DNA of 64,000 nt from Meandrina meandrites (lineage: Eukaryota; Cnidaria; Anthozoa; Scleractinia; Meandrinidae): the NCBI GenBank assembly GCA_963693305.1, contig OY855913.1, forward strand, positions 17,126,484-17,190,483, read 5' to 3'. Position 1 is the stretch's first letter; every line of letters begins with the position of its first letter. The position numbers and the translations under genes were made by a program. Positions 11,754 through 24,690 of the stretch are shown in pieces. Under the pieces are notes generated by a model. That model was given only the letters and a program-made list of their open reading frames with translations. It did no database searches and was not told the origin of the DNA.

Positions 11754-14700
11754 TTAAGAAAGTAGTCTGTAAACAGCATTTACGTTTCCTGAACCGACTC
11801 CAAATGGGCACTTTGATTTATCAACTGCACCCCAACGATCATACCGCATTTTGGACGAATCTCCACTCCAGCACTCCCCGTAAAACTGAATGGCAAAAAC
11901 CTGTCAAGAAAATAATCGACTACTGTAAATGCCGGTTATAAGCCCTGGGCTTATACAACTTTGTTAAGGGTTTTCTGAGAGCTTATAAATGGGGAGCTTA
12001 TATCATGCATTATTTTAGCGGCATGAAAATCTGCTTGAGATGAGATTACGCTGTGATGGTCGATATATCGTAAGAAAGCATACTTTTATTCTAAAGTCCT
12101 TCGGGACGGACGAACGCGAAAGTAACAAGCGTGCGCGATATACGAGGAGCGAAGCCGCGATATCGCGCTCATTCGCTATATTTTCGCGTTCGTCCCTCCA
12201 CGCGTACTTTGGAGCAAAGGAGAGACTACTCGCAGTCCAGTAAGAAAGTGACTCTCATTACAGCAAGGTGCCCAGAAGTGTGACTACTTTTAATTAATTC
12301 ACACTCTTTTCCGTGTAGCATTTTCTCTTGCGTGTAGTCATTTTGCAATCAGCTTCCAGTTGACTCCTGATTGGACTAAATCTGTTGTCACACTTTTGTG
12401 CTCCTTGTTGTAAACGATTTGATATGTATTCCACTTCGCTGTGACTGGACCATGGTCGCGTCATTTTGCCTTTTTTCACCCGCCGTGGAAGCCACCAGAG
12501 TCACACATGCTTATTTAACACTCATTACAAGGCTCTCGTGCACAGCGATTGCTCAAGCACCTCACCTGATAATTGTTCTGTTTGGTCAACAGAGCACACT
12601 TCTGAATGGTTTTCTCCAAATGATACCAGCCAATCTCGCGTCGCAGATTTTTCAGCATCCTCGGGAAGGCTCGCTCGTTTGCGTTATCCCGAAAGCAGCC
12701 GACTTCTTCCACTGTCGAGAGTTGAAAAATTAACAATAGAGAGATTAAGCATGACGTTTATTTTTCCCCCGAACGGCAAAAATTCCTTTTCTGCCATCTG
12801 CTGTTTGGCGTTTGAACGCGGAAATGAGTAGGTTTGTGTTTGTCGTGAATATGTGATTTTTACCCTATTTTTCTGAGGGTTTTATTTAAGAATTCGATTA
12901 AAAGGTAACAAAATGAAAGGCCACCTCGCGTTTGCCGTTTGCCGTATAACGTCATAACGTCATGCTTAATCTCTCTAATGTCAGCCCATGCTCGAGATGT
13001 AAATTCTCCTAACATATTTCCATGCATTTTTTAATGTTTGTTCTGAGTTTTTGGATGTTACATCAAGACAATATGCTCATTTTGGTGCTGTTCCGGGAGA
13101 TATAAAACACTGTTAATATTTCTGTGTGAAATAAAAATTGTATTTCTGTTGTTGTTGTTGTTGTTGTTGTTGTTATTCCTCTATAATTGTGACTTGTTTA
13201 CGGCAATGTAATGATTTTTTAAAAAAGTCAGATTTTCTGTTAAGTTGGGAACATTTTTTATCGATAAGCAGGAGGAACATTTCTGGTTTAAGGTATAAAG
13301 TTAAATCGCTAGTTTACTTATTAAATGTTCATATTTTTCCAAGTAGTGAGATGAAACACAAAACACCTCGAACTTACTGCACGGTCCGTCGGTAAATCGA
13401 ATATCATCAAGTCCAGTATCACCTCGAAAACTGCTGCCTCTTATGGCTTCAAACTCCACCTGGAGAAATGAAGTAATAATTACGTTTATATAATATTTCA
13501 GACTTATCCATAGATTTTTTACCAAATCTTTAAACCACCAGAAAGTGTTTTTGATATGACTGACGTCTTCAATTTTTTGTTGCTGCCCTGTGTTGTTGTT
13601 GTTGCTCAGGCGGTGTTGGACACGACTCGCAAAGCATGCCGGAAGAAATTTTCGATTGCACTCATTATTGTCTGATCGTCGGACTGTAAACATATCCTCG
13701 AGGTGAGAAGATATTCCTATGCTGAAAGAAATATCGGAGGAAATCCATACCAAATCTTTGTGGGCCAAGTAACAACTATAGATGTGTATTGCTGGATTCG
13801 TAAAGGCGCCATTTTATGTGTGGAACAACTCATATTTGGAGTCGAAACATCGCGGTACATCGACTGTTGGAAATTATACTCGATTCTCGCATGTTTGTGA
13901 TCAATCTTAACGGGCTGAAATCGAACTTAACTACGGCGCTTTCTTTTTGGGATATGTCGAGTTGTGTATGAAGTACGTCGATGTACTGCTGGCCAACGCA
14001 GTTCGCCCTATCGTGGTTTTGATGGATTTTCGCTGGGTTGTTTATTAGGAGTTTTTCCACTCGGAGGGCCCAAAGGCCGTTTTGATGACATGTCAAATAT
14101 CGGCCAAACAGAAGGATGATATAAACACTACAAAAACAAAAATAGCAAGAAAACATTAAAATATAAAATTATACAACAAACAGGAGTACAAATTTAGGCT
14201 CAGTTCGTGATGAAACATCGACAGAAATCACACCATCAATTCCCGCGAATGCGAGAACTGAGTGACAAATCAAGGAAGAAACCCCAACTTCAACTCCGAA
14301 TTTGACCGTTAAAACGGCAAGGCCCGCCCTGGCCCACTGTACTTTTCTTAAAGTTCAACTATCGAACTTAAGTTCTATGCAAAAATAATCTACAGTACTG
14401 ATCCTTGTTTGTAAAGGAATGAGCAAATGTTCATGCATGTCTAACGAGTGCGCCAACCAAACATTTACCATATAGCATGTTTTCAGTCGACTGGTTTTGG
14501 TCGCAAAATCGCTTCCCTTAGTTCAGAACTTGACGAATGACTGGCCAAGATATTATTCTTCAAGCTCCAAGAAAACAGTCCATTAAAACGTTAAAATTTC
14601 CCCGAAATCGCACGAAGAAGATGAGACCTTCTTAAAATCCGACGACAAAATTGTCCGCCATTGCCTCTACCGAGGTGACATATGATTGGTCGAAATATGT

Positions 14701-17700
14701 CACGTGAACCGTGTCCAACACCGCCTGGTTGTTGCTGTTGTTTTTGTCTGTTATCCGGGTTCATCACGGAAAGTTTACAAGCTCTTTTAATTAAATTTGC
14801 TCTCCTCTCTGGCTGGTCTAAGTGTTATTGTCTGTCTCAGCTAATATTCGCTGTGGCTTAATGACCTGGCTGGGGGCGGTCAAGGTTTCCAAAACACTAA
14901 ATGGCCGACAGCAGTGGTGGATCCAGCCGGACCGTCAGCTAAGATAATTCCGGGCCCCTCCCCTGGATCTGCCACTGAACAGTCCGGTATTTTTTACATA
15001 TTAAAGGAAATCGAAGGAAATTGGCCAATCCAAACTATGTCTCCTCATTAAAAAGAACTTATTTTGAAGAGGTCCATAAATACCAATATTGGACTGTCTC
15101 TTGTCTTATCTTCTCCATTGAGAGCTAACTTAAAACAGGCTTATCGACGCGCTATAATTCAGCTAACCTGAGCGTTATTAGGGTTAGCCAGAGTGCTACT
15201 CAGGCTAGTCAAACTGCAATATCTCAAGAAAAGTGCATATATAGCTCTTCAAAAACAAAATGATATTTTTATTTCAAGGATGAGGGAAAGAAAACCTTCA
15301 CCTTACCTTATAATCTAAATTACTTTCAAGGGTTAACTTAGCCTCTTTCCATTGATCTCCTTGATCACCAGACTTGGACCAAGCAAGGGTTGACTTGCCG
15401 TCTTTTTCCTTGAGGTAAACATTTAGAGTTCCAGTTGATTCGCCATACATGTGGTACCAAAACGACAAGCACCGGCCAGCGGTTGCTGGAAATTGCTTAC
15501 TGAGTAACCTAGCCTTGTCACCTTCCTGAGCGGGACTGGACGCTTCAACGTAAAGATAGTTGCCTGGGATGGTAAGCACATGATTATTCAGGTCAGGTTT
15601 GCTTTTAGAAATCGAATAACGTCCAGTCCAAAAAAAAATGTTGAACTGAACCACTCTAAAATGAACTTTGTACCTGTGCCGTTGGTGTGGTCAGCGGAAG
15701 GCCCAGTCCTGCTGCTGGGAGTCGCACCAGATCCTATCAGCCATTTAAATTTATCGTCTCTTTCATTGTTCTTTGACCAGTGGCAGAATCCATCAAAGTC
15801 AAAGTCACAGTCATCAGGGCCTGTCAACAAAGACAATTGCCAATTGATCAATGCATTATAAAACGAAACTGTTTTCTGGTTTCTGAAACAGCCGTCATGC
15901 TGTGTCCGCGTACACTTCGTGTTTTACGATAGTTTCAGACACAGATGAAGTGAACTCTGAATTCGGACTCGGTTTAGCTGCGAGGCAGTCGATTTTAAAC
16001 ATGCTAACTATACAACGGGGAGCGATCCGGGTTCGAACCCTGGTCGGGTTCACTGACTGCATTGTGTTCTTGGGCAAGACACTTTTCTCTCGCAGTGCCT
16101 CTCTCGATCCAAACGTATGAGTGGGTATCTGAGAATTAAACTCTGGGGGAGGGGTGGCAACCCTACGATAGGCATGCATTGCATCCAGGGAACAGACATA
16201 ATCTCAGTAAAAAAAAGCACCCCAGACATACTCCATCATACATCCCAGACATACTCCCAATAGCTTCACACTAAAGAATGCGGAATTAAGCGCTGGCCGT
16301 TTAGACCACTATGATCGAACTTTACATAACTAACCCTGCGGCACGTGCGAAAAAATATCGTACGTTACTTACCTAAACCACACCTTCGTTTGATGCAAGC
16401 TGTTTGCTGTTTATCCTCCCCAGAACAAGATTTTCCGGAATAAGCTGGGACCGGATCGTCACATTTACGTGTTCTTACTTTCGTTCCGTTGCCGCATGTC
16501 TTGCTGCAGACGCTCCATGATGACCAGCGGCCCCAGTGGCCATCTACAGGTGCTGTGGAAAACATATAGCGAAGCATCATTTATCATATCACGTCACTGA
16601 TATAACGTACGTAATATAAATATCATGTCACGTCCAAAACGTTGCCATAGAAAAAAAAATACTAAAAAGGCAAGGAGAAAATTAGGCCTCTCAAAGCAGT
16701 CAGCACCACGATATAACAAATATAACAGGTTTTGGACTTTTCCTTCTCAAAGAAAAATTCTGCATAAGTAATTTGGGCCTTGTCAATAATACAAACTGGC
16801 AACGTTGTTACAATTAGATGAATGTGTTCACCTCTCTTTTGTCATATTGTGCAGCTTGAACTGTCGATACCCCTCAAGACATGACTACCTCTCCTTCAGC
16901 CAAACGTTTCTCTTACTTACCACTGCATTCCTGTGAGGGGCAAACCACCTCTTGGCTCTCCACGCCGTACGAGTGACCAGGACAATCCACATCTTTGTTA
17001 TGGGAAGCGCAGAATCTTTGACGAATCTTTCTACAGTGAGAAGTGCAGGGTCCAAAGTCCGACCAGCTGCTCCATCCGGGTTTGTCTGAACTAACAGCAT
17101 CTTAAAAAAACACAGGATTACAGTAGCTTATGAGTCAGGTAAAAGGGATGTACTAGTATCAACAATATATCAAATTTTATCTCATAATGTGCCGAACACA
17201 GCCAATTAGAAGGCCAAAAAGCAGTTGGATATTTGTTGTATACCGTGGGTTGTTTTCAGTCGTCGGTTTTCCCGCCAGAATGCACTGCTTTCACTTTTTT
17301 CCGCGAAAATCTCGTAGTGCCCCTTCCCCTGCATCGTGACTTCAATTTTTCTGCTCATTATGCACTCGCAAAATATTTCATGTGCATGTAATATTTAATT
17401 GTTTCAGTTTATCGAGGCAAGTGCAAAAAAATCCAACGGAAATTTAACATGACCCTTCCCTTTTAGGAGCCTGCAAATTTGCTCTCTATTAGCCGGTGTC
17501 TTAACGTGCAAAGAACCGTAACTTACCTCCCTGCCTGATGATCTTCTAACATAATTTAATGACAAAACTTACTGTTGCATTCATAAAGGGAATTGATTTC
17601 CTGTATGTCGATCTGCGTGAAGCCATTTCTCTGACCGAGCGCTCTTGAAGGGTCTTTGATCGACCTCAGTGTGGGTTTTCCGTTCTTGGAGAAGCCATCC

Positions 17701-20590
17701 GTACCATAATGCATGATGCTGTCATAATCATACGGAACCTGAAGGGTGTCAACCTTGCCTCGGTTGTACTTGTTAAAGTTGTGCGCCTCTCCTGAAAAAA
17801 GTTAGTAAAGTTCACATGAACATAAAGTAAATTACACACGAGCAACTGAAATGTTTCCTAAAATAGGGTCTTTGAAAAACTGTTTTTTGGCTTTACTTGC
17901 TTTCCTTTCAAGGTGTTGTTTCACAAGTTTTATTTGCTCGTGTATAAACTAAACAAAAAACGGTTCCCAAGCTGCCATACTCCATGTGCAGCGGACTGTC
18001 CAGAAATTAGTTAAACGTCATCGCTTTCGCAGTTTCTAGAGAAGTTTACCTTGTGGAGCCTTGCACACAAGCAAACTTTCTTGTCTCTTGAGAGGTTTTT
18101 ACTTAGCAATTGAGTGTTCTTGTAAAATGAACTGGCATGCAAGCGCTTTTTTTTAATTTAACGAGGAAACGAGAGGAAAAACCAACGGATCAACTTCTGT
18201 GATTGTCAACCTTTTTACCTCACCTCCCAATACGCTCCTTTTTATAAGAACGCGTAAAATTTGGCTGAGCCTGAGGATGTTCTTATTTTAGCCCATACAT
18301 TTTCTTAAATTTGGGGGGGCAAATCTCAGTCTCAAAAATGGTTGTTATTAAAAAAGAGTGTATCCATGATAAGGTATGCAGAGCAACCTGTCTCGAGGCT
18401 TTGGTCGCTTACCATTAGTCAGAACTGGCTGGCCGGTTCGTTGGTTTTGAATGTGAAATCGGCCTTCTTTACGACATTTTTCCCACAAAATCTAACACAA
18501 CAGTGTATGATATTTATGCATTGACTGACTTGACAGGACAAATCTGGCTAACAACGGAATTCTGTTCTCGAGTATACCGGTCTGGCCGGCCAGTTCTGAC
18601 TAGCTCCTTTAAGTCATGTCGCAGGCCTGTCGTAAGCTTGCTGCATTCGAGAAAGTCGTACCGTGTAAATTGCGCTTTAGCAATGCAGCAAGAAATGGAG
18701 GGATGACAGGGGAGTCTTAACGTCCCGCTTCCCGTACTCTTTATCCCCGTTTCCCGCCACTTCATTAGTGTTTTCCGCCTCTTGATCTTTCGGCTATTTC
18801 AATTTCAATCAGTTTTTTTTCCCCAATTTTCCCCGTCCCTGACGCTTTGGGAATTCTGTTTTCCGTACTCTCTTTTCCCAATCTGTGTAGAGTTCCCACT
18901 CCGTTAATTGACTCCCAGGTTCCCACCTCCCTTCCTCCCCTCTGATTGCGCGGAATAGGCTCAAAATATACTCACCGTCCAAGATGTTCTCCCAGAGCAC
19001 CTCCACATACTGATTTCTATCAGGTCGAGACTGTTCGTGCCAGAAGCCAATTGCGTGCATTATTTCATGCATTATTGTACCCTTGTGGTTACAACCGCCT
19101 CCCAAAGAAACTTTTTGTCCATAGTTGACTCTCCAGTATTTTTTACCCACACTTGACCAGCATCTAAATAAAGGAGAGAAAATTCCGTGCTGTGGATGAC
19201 TTGTATAGCTTCCTTCACAGTGTTCGTTTGCGATGGAGGTTTTTTTGCTAACAGTCATCATTTCAGTTTCGAGGTTGACAACTTTGGCAAAGTTGATTAT
19301 TTTCTAGTTGGCTAAGGGTTTATAATCCAAGCGAAAGCCATTTCAGAGTAACCGTTTGCCTCTGTTTCAGAACGAGTCTTCGTGCGAAACCATTCATATG
19401 AAAATGAGTTTCACCTGCACGACTATTTTCATGCAAATTGAGTCACCTTGATAAGAATAGTTTCGCCACGAAGACTCATTTTGAAGCATAGCATGACCCA
19501 GTTACTACTAATCTTTAAGACTAAGAATATTGATAAAAGCAGCGTATTTATAAATGGTGGAAATTGTTTCTTTTCTGCTAATGAGTATTCAGACAGCACG
19601 CGCATGCCTCACAGCGCTCACTGCTGGCCAGTACCTGCGTGATTGCGAATTCATCGATGGTCAACTATTGAATTGTCCAAAGTAAACTAGACCTACGCAT
19701 TCCTTACCCATCTCCGTGTACAAACAGAAGCCAGTTCGGTTCTTTTGTTCTCTCGACGAACTTCAGACAAGTGTGTTTGTGGTACTCTGCAAAAGCTTCA
19801 AGAACGCTTGCCTGATACTCGGCTGCAACGGGCAGAACGTATTGTTAATATAGAACCGTGTAATATGAATTGAATTTTGCACATACCGATAAGTCTATAG
19901 CATACTAAAACAACAGTTAGTTTCACCTCAGTTCTTCGCACAGCACTGGAAGATGCGGTGACCTAACTTACTTAGAGCGTTAGACAACGGACGACATCGG
20001 CGGGACTTCCTGGTTTCGAGCGCTGGCTAGGATCACACTGTGTTGATGTGTCCCTGAACTTTTGTCTGCTTATGCTTCCATTACCTTTAATTTGCTTCAC
20101 GTTACGGAAGCATGGCTGCATGGGTTAGTTTACGCGCCCAAGTGGGAGATAACGGGGAGCTTATAAGCAATGACGACGGCGACGCCGAGGACAACGCCCA
20201 GTGAAAAATGAATTTATATTTTGCTCGAGAATCTTGCGATTATGCAGATGTATATATTCAGTGTGTCTACTGGTTTAGGAACTAGCTCCAGCTGAATATG
20301 TAAAGAGAGCGTTCAACCCCAAAAAGAAATGCGAAAATTTAGCTGTCGTCCCTCACGTTCTCCAAAATACCGCAGAATTTGGTTATTTCACGTTTGTTTC
20401 GCAGAGAACGGCCATGCAAGAAATATACCAAGATTTGAAACGCACATGTAAAGTAATATTTGTTCAGCTCATTAAGCCTTTATGTTTTCGAGACAAAATG
20501 GATGACCGTTGCACTCACAAACTTGTATCTAAAACATATCGCTTTTTTAAAATAGTTTAAAGCAACTCCTCTGCCGAAACGTGAGCTAAG

Positions 20591-20630
<40 letters not shown>

Positions 20631-23600
20631 GTCCATCCATCAATCCATCCATCCATCCATCCATCCATCCATCAATCCATCCGTCCATCCATCCATCCAT
20701 CCATCCATCCATCCATCCATCCATCCATCCATCCATCCATCCATCCATCCATCAATCAATCAATCAATTTATAAATGTTCAAAGCGGAAAACGATTTATA
20801 TCTTTATCGCTGTTTTTATAATCCAGCTGTTTTGTGCTTACCTGGAAGACCTGGATCAAACTTATAAGGGATGACTTTTCTTTGCCAGAGGGTCATTCTG
20901 TCGCGGTTGGCATTTCGTTTTCGCCGGCTTTGTGCCACATCTCCGTCAACATCCCCTTGCTCTCGGGTATCCACGAACCTCCGATCAAACGCAGACAAAA
21001 CGATATCACCCTCAAACAAAGATTTTGCGACGTCTGTAATATAAAATGAAATTTAATTTAAAATGGCGAATTACATGCAAACTGCCAGGACATTTGGTGA
21101 AGTATTCTGTTAAGTCTTGCATAGCATAGCATAGCATAGCATAGCATAGCATAGCATAGCATAGCATAGCATAGCATAGCATAGCATAGCATAGCATAGC
21201 ATAGCATAGCAAACTAATCTGCCGAAAAACCGCAGAAGAAGAATTTATATACCATACTTGCTCGACGAAGCGCCCTTTTCAATCTCCGTTTTGGTTTTTA
21301 CCATGCATGCAGAAATCTGGAGAAATTCTTTTCCTGACTTCATACATTCTGATTGGCTTTTAGGATTGGTTTAAATTTTAAATTTCACGATCCTATAGAA
21401 GGGCGCTTAATTATTCGAGGAGGGGTGCTTTATCAAGGGTGGGCGCCTAGTTTTTAAAGAAGAAACGATAGCAGGATAGCCTACAAAGTGTTTAGCAACT
21501 GTTTCATTAAATCTTGTACACTTGAGTACGAAAGTAAAATTAAGGGACGGACCATTATTTTTCTGGAGGGGGGGGGATGAAAAATCTCTCTCTGCAAACA
21601 ATATATTTTGGGGGGCGTACGCTTAGCGCTAATCGTATGGCCCCCAAAATATAACAACACGCAATAACATATGTATTAAGGCGTTTTTTGTAACGTTCGT
21701 TTACAGCATATTTTAGTTATTATTCACTTCCATGGGAAGTTGTAGCTAGGCATGCGAATGTGCTATATATGCTGTTCTTTGCTAGTCCCTGAAGAAGTCT
21801 CAGTTAGAGACGAAACGCGTCGGAAATAAACGACAAGCTTACAACTACAAGAAGTCTTTCCTTGTGTTGCTCACTAGTCTTCGTTAAAAAATTAAAAAAT
21901 TTAAAAAAAAGTTTCTCTGACTTCTATGCAAACTATTTTTTTAATACATATGATGTTTGCAAACAATTTATTTTGTCTTTTTAGGCCCTGCAAACAATTT
22001 TTTTCAATATTTTTCATCCCCCCCCCCCCCCCCCCTCTAGAAAAATAATGGTCCGTCCCTAATGAAGCTATTTCCACCACTTACCTTTATTTGCCTTCTC
22101 TAGATGACTTGAAATTCCCTGTTCTTCCTCGTCTCTTTCTACTGAAAACAAACATGTGTTGTTAGCATAATCCAATAACCGACTTGTAGTTCCCTCCTCC
22201 GTATAGAGGCCTCTTTCACTTTTTCGTACGGGTTGGGGAATGGGGAGAGGTGTACGTAAAGTAAGCGCGCGGAGCCTGGAGAAAAGGGAAATGAAAGCCC
22301 GCGGGGGACACCCGTCCCGTCGTCCCCAGCGTTCCCCAATTTTTCATTTTTCGCCTTTTCACCCTCCACTGAAGGAGTCTCTGCTGAGAAGGGAGGGCTA
22401 GTAGACAAACTCGCACTGATTGGCTATACGCAATTGCAGTCTAATTTTTGATAACGCGTGTAAAATTGCCGAAATCTTATCACGAACCAAACTTATAAAT
22501 AAATCACTTTCACTGAACGTTTTCTGAATAGATCGCTCTCTGGGTTATGCCAAAGCAATTAGAAAGCTCGCTCCTGGATTTTATCGACTTCTGATAGCTG
22601 ACTCGGGGCTTCATTCCTCGACTACTACCAGCCGATAGAAACCTCAATCTTTGGTTGTCAAATATTACAAAAACAACAGAACATAATTTAACTTTCAATT
22701 GGTACTTTGGCTCCGAAGGAATCGACATACGTTATTTCTAGTTGCCATGTTCCTTAAATAAAGCAACTAGTTACGTGACCATGTAACAAACACCCGACTC
22801 ACAAAATTTTGCTTCTTCGAGGAATACCGCTCGAAACGTCTTCTTTCCGAATGCGCTAAATTGGTTAATTGACCTTTATCAGCTTCAAGTGGAGAGTTAG
22901 CAACGTTTTTCACTTGCCCGCAAATACAGTACAACAACAGTTTCTCCAAAATCTAGATTTGTGTTACTAATCTGATAAAATTAACTTGCAAGACACCACA
23001 TCATTCTCCGGCGTACACTAGCAGGGCCCAAGCTTCTGCGCCTCTGCTCACCCCACCCTTAAGTTTCCTCCCCGACCCACCCCTCCATTATAATTTCCAC
23101 GGGAGTTTCTGCCTTTTGCCTTCCAATCCAAATATACTGGAATGAAATTTATCAGGTTCACACCTTGTTCTTGATTTTTTGATTGCTTTATTTTGTAATA
23201 AAAAATTGAATTATCTGACTTCATTGGACAATTTAAACCATACCATGGCAAACTAAAGATTTGGCTTTCAAAAGATTAATACCGGTACTGTTTTGCATGA
23301 AAATTCAATCGGCGCTTACAAAGCATGCTATTTTTATATTCATTGATAACTAAACTGTCGCACTTTTATTTTCCGTGATCCTAGTATACGGTATTCCAAG
23401 AAGATCAGGACTGTTCATTGCCGTACGATAAACATCGCACAGAGAATATAGCCCATAAAAAATGTCTTTTTCGAGATATATAATCATTACTGTTATCGAT
23501 GCAGCAACAGTATTTAACAGCTACGACTAAAATATAAGTTTTGAAATAGTTTACGTGTGAGACCGCGAAAAATTCATCTTTGACCAAGGTTTACATTGTA

Positions 23601-24690
23601 TGCTGTTCCGGGGGGGGGGGGGGGAGAGGTCACCCAATTTGCACGGGAAGGGGATGCTGGTCTTCTCGTTTCTTTGTGTAAATGCTCAGGACAGAACGCC
23701 AATATTTTTAACCATTGAGGTCTCGTTTAGGGCTGCATATGAAGACAGGGGGTTTGGGGGAATCAAATAAGAGATTTAGTCATGCCCAGACTGGTCTCCT
23801 TTTCCCTTCCCTTTGATATAACAGTCCACCTCTCCCCACCCCCCGAGGGATGCTGTTCAGGTTGTTGTTCGTTCAGGTGTTAGCTAATATGTCAGAAATC
23901 TCTGACTTGAAATACATCTATAGCAAATAGATTAACCCAGCAACCAAATTTTATGTGGTATTAGTTTTATTAGCGCACTCTTCAACGTGAGTTTAATCTT
24001 GCGAGTTTTGAAACGAAAGCTGTAAAATATTTCAAGTTATAATTAGGTGAAACACAGCGGATTACAGGAAACAACACTAATGAATTTTCACAAAGCCTTC
24101 CACAACAGAAGCTTGGTAAATAACTTGTTGAAAGTGCCATCCGAGCATGGAAAATGTTAATGAAAATTTATACTCAGTCTACACCAATATTGAATAGGCT
24201 CCCGCAGTCACTTTTAGTCTAAAAATGTGATCTCAGCTGCCACTTAAAAATACACAACGCACGTGTAAGGTGGATTGCTTTATGTGAGAATCTAGGCTGG
24301 TAAAATAATCCAGACACTGTTAAATATATCTCGAGGACAAGTCTGTCGATTCTTTGTTCCTTTCAGTTTTTCATTTGTTTCAGTGTTTGCACGAATTCGC
24401 AACGTCCCTTGCATGTTCCGTCCCCAAAAATTCGAATGCCCCAGTGGGATGTTTTGGAACTGAGCACTGAGCAACAAAACATTCTACCTACTATTATTAA
24501 ATTTGTTTACTACAAGTGGAAGAGGAAAAACTAGGGACTTGCAAACTTACTGTGCCTTGCTGTAAACGAAATTACCACTACAAAGCCTACTTAAACGCCA
24601 TTAAACTTACTCACGTGTAGGGAAGCCAAAACTGCTGTACAGCATCGAAGCCAGAAGCAGCCAAATAAAGAAAACACCTTTTGCGGCCAT
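11754..24690 (-). CDS. Secreted astacin metalloprotease with two TSP1 repeats, MAM and CF+D domains (13 exons)
   Basis: Exons in coding order: 24615-24690, 22085-22141, 20842-21033, 19708-19822, 18976-19163, 17573-17791, 16921-17100, 16373-16552, 15674-15820, 15307-15563, 13378-13459, 12566-12711, 11754-11900. All junctions are GT-AG and the joined frame is open for 661 aa. Residues about 1-22 form a signal peptide ([20 protein letters not shown]). The propeptide has the FEGD aspartate-switch motif (51-54) and the furin site RRKR (81-84). The astacin domain follows, with zinc motif [18 protein letters not shown] from 179 and Met-turn SIMHY (234-238). TSP1 repeats occupy about 283-342 and 343-402, MAM about 403-564, and a C-terminal cysteine domain 565-661 ([13 protein letters not shown]). 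By family, it should be an extracellular zinc endopeptidase made as a zymogen; substrates are unknown. All catalytic residues are present. Its paralog lies at 44940-62906. Confidence 0.9.
12738..12977. mobile_element. MITE with AGAGAGATTAAGCATGACG ends
   Basis: A 240-bp element has inverted ends AGATTAAGCATGACGTT and AACGTCATGCTTAATCT. It lies in the intron before exon 12 of the first astacin and ends about 25 bp from the splice acceptor. A second, inverted copy is at 29416-29627. Confidence 0.75.
13143..13173. repeat. (GTT)n microsatellite
   Basis: About ten GTT units in intron 11 of the first astacin. It is responsible for a spurious poly-Cys reading frame. Confidence 0.9.
14912..14976. 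mobile_element. Minimal CAGTGGCGGATCC-family MITE
   Basis: A 65-bp internal-deletion copy keeps both ends (CAGTGGTGGATCCAG and CTGGATCTGCCACTG) around a short GATAATTCCGGGCCCCTC core. It lies in intron 10 of the first astacin. Confidence 0.7.
15972..16185 (+). repeat. tRNA-derived SINE, type 1
   Basis: The Pol III B-box-like GGTTCGAACCC lies near 16030. It is followed by GTGTTCTTGGGCAAGACACT and a tail resembling the copies at 37715, 39465, 42880 and 61136. It is an intronic insertion in the first astacin. Confidence 0.7.
19363..19486. mobile_element. MITE with CGAGTCTTCGTGCGAAAC ends
   Basis: The inverted ends flank a core containing CATATGAAAATGAGTTTCAC. The same core and ends occur at 48411-48530 in an intron of the paralogous gene. 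Confidence 0.6.
20154..20510 (+). mobile_element. MITE copy with GGGAGCTTA...GACGACGGCGACG end
   Basis: It reads parallel to the full copy at 54099-54470 through GTAAAGAGAGCGTTCAACCC but lacks the right inverted end. It lies in intron 3 of the first astacin. Confidence 0.65.
20594..20770. repeat. Compound (CAAT)n/(CATC)n microsatellite
   Basis: Tetranucleotide units run CAAT, then CATC, then CAAT again over about 175 bp, in intron 3 of the first astacin. Confidence 0.95.
21117..21210. repeat. (CATAG)n pentanucleotide array
   Basis: About 19 near-perfect units of GCATA/CATAG directly upstream (in gene orientation) of exon 3 of the first astacin. Confidence 0.97.
21541..22062. mobile_element. 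Terminal-inverted-repeat element carrying a hammerhead-like motif
   Basis: The ends are GGGACGGACCATTATTTTTC and its complement at 22037-22061, each followed inward by a poly-G or poly-C run and ATGAAAAAT. The interior contains the motif at 21786-21826. It sits in intron 2 of the first astacin. Confidence 0.6.
21786..21826 (+). ncRNA. Hammerhead-ribozyme-like motif (one core position off consensus)
   Basis: CTGAAGA (21789-21795) is followed by stem II GTCTC/GAGAC (21797-21801 with 21807-21811), then GAAA (21812-21815), a very short CG/CG stem III and GTC with predicted cleavage after C21821. This matches the hammerhead layout CUGANGA-stem II-GAAA-stem III-UH. An extra A (21796) separates the core from stem II, and stem I pairs only about 3 bp, so activity is doubtful. 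Such motifs are known from Penelope-like retroelement terminal repeats. Confidence 0.4.
22410..22700 (-). repeat. Dispersed repeat with a conserved short reading frame (copy 1)
   Basis: Read on the minus strand this matches 30835-31075. Both end with ATCAAAAATTAGACTGC next to a TAGCCAAT block, and both encode a peptide with KPRV, YQKS and SNCF in the same spacing. It lies in intron 1 of the first astacin. Confidence 0.6.

Noticed and set aside
13138..13395. Poly-Cys open frame
   Set aside because: It is produced by a (GTT)n/TGT microsatellite and overlaps exon 11 of the minus-strand astacin.
20594..21210. Regular short repeats that could be mistaken for a CRISPR-like array
   Set aside because: They are uninterrupted tetra- and pentanucleotide microsatellites without spacers, in a eukaryotic intron.
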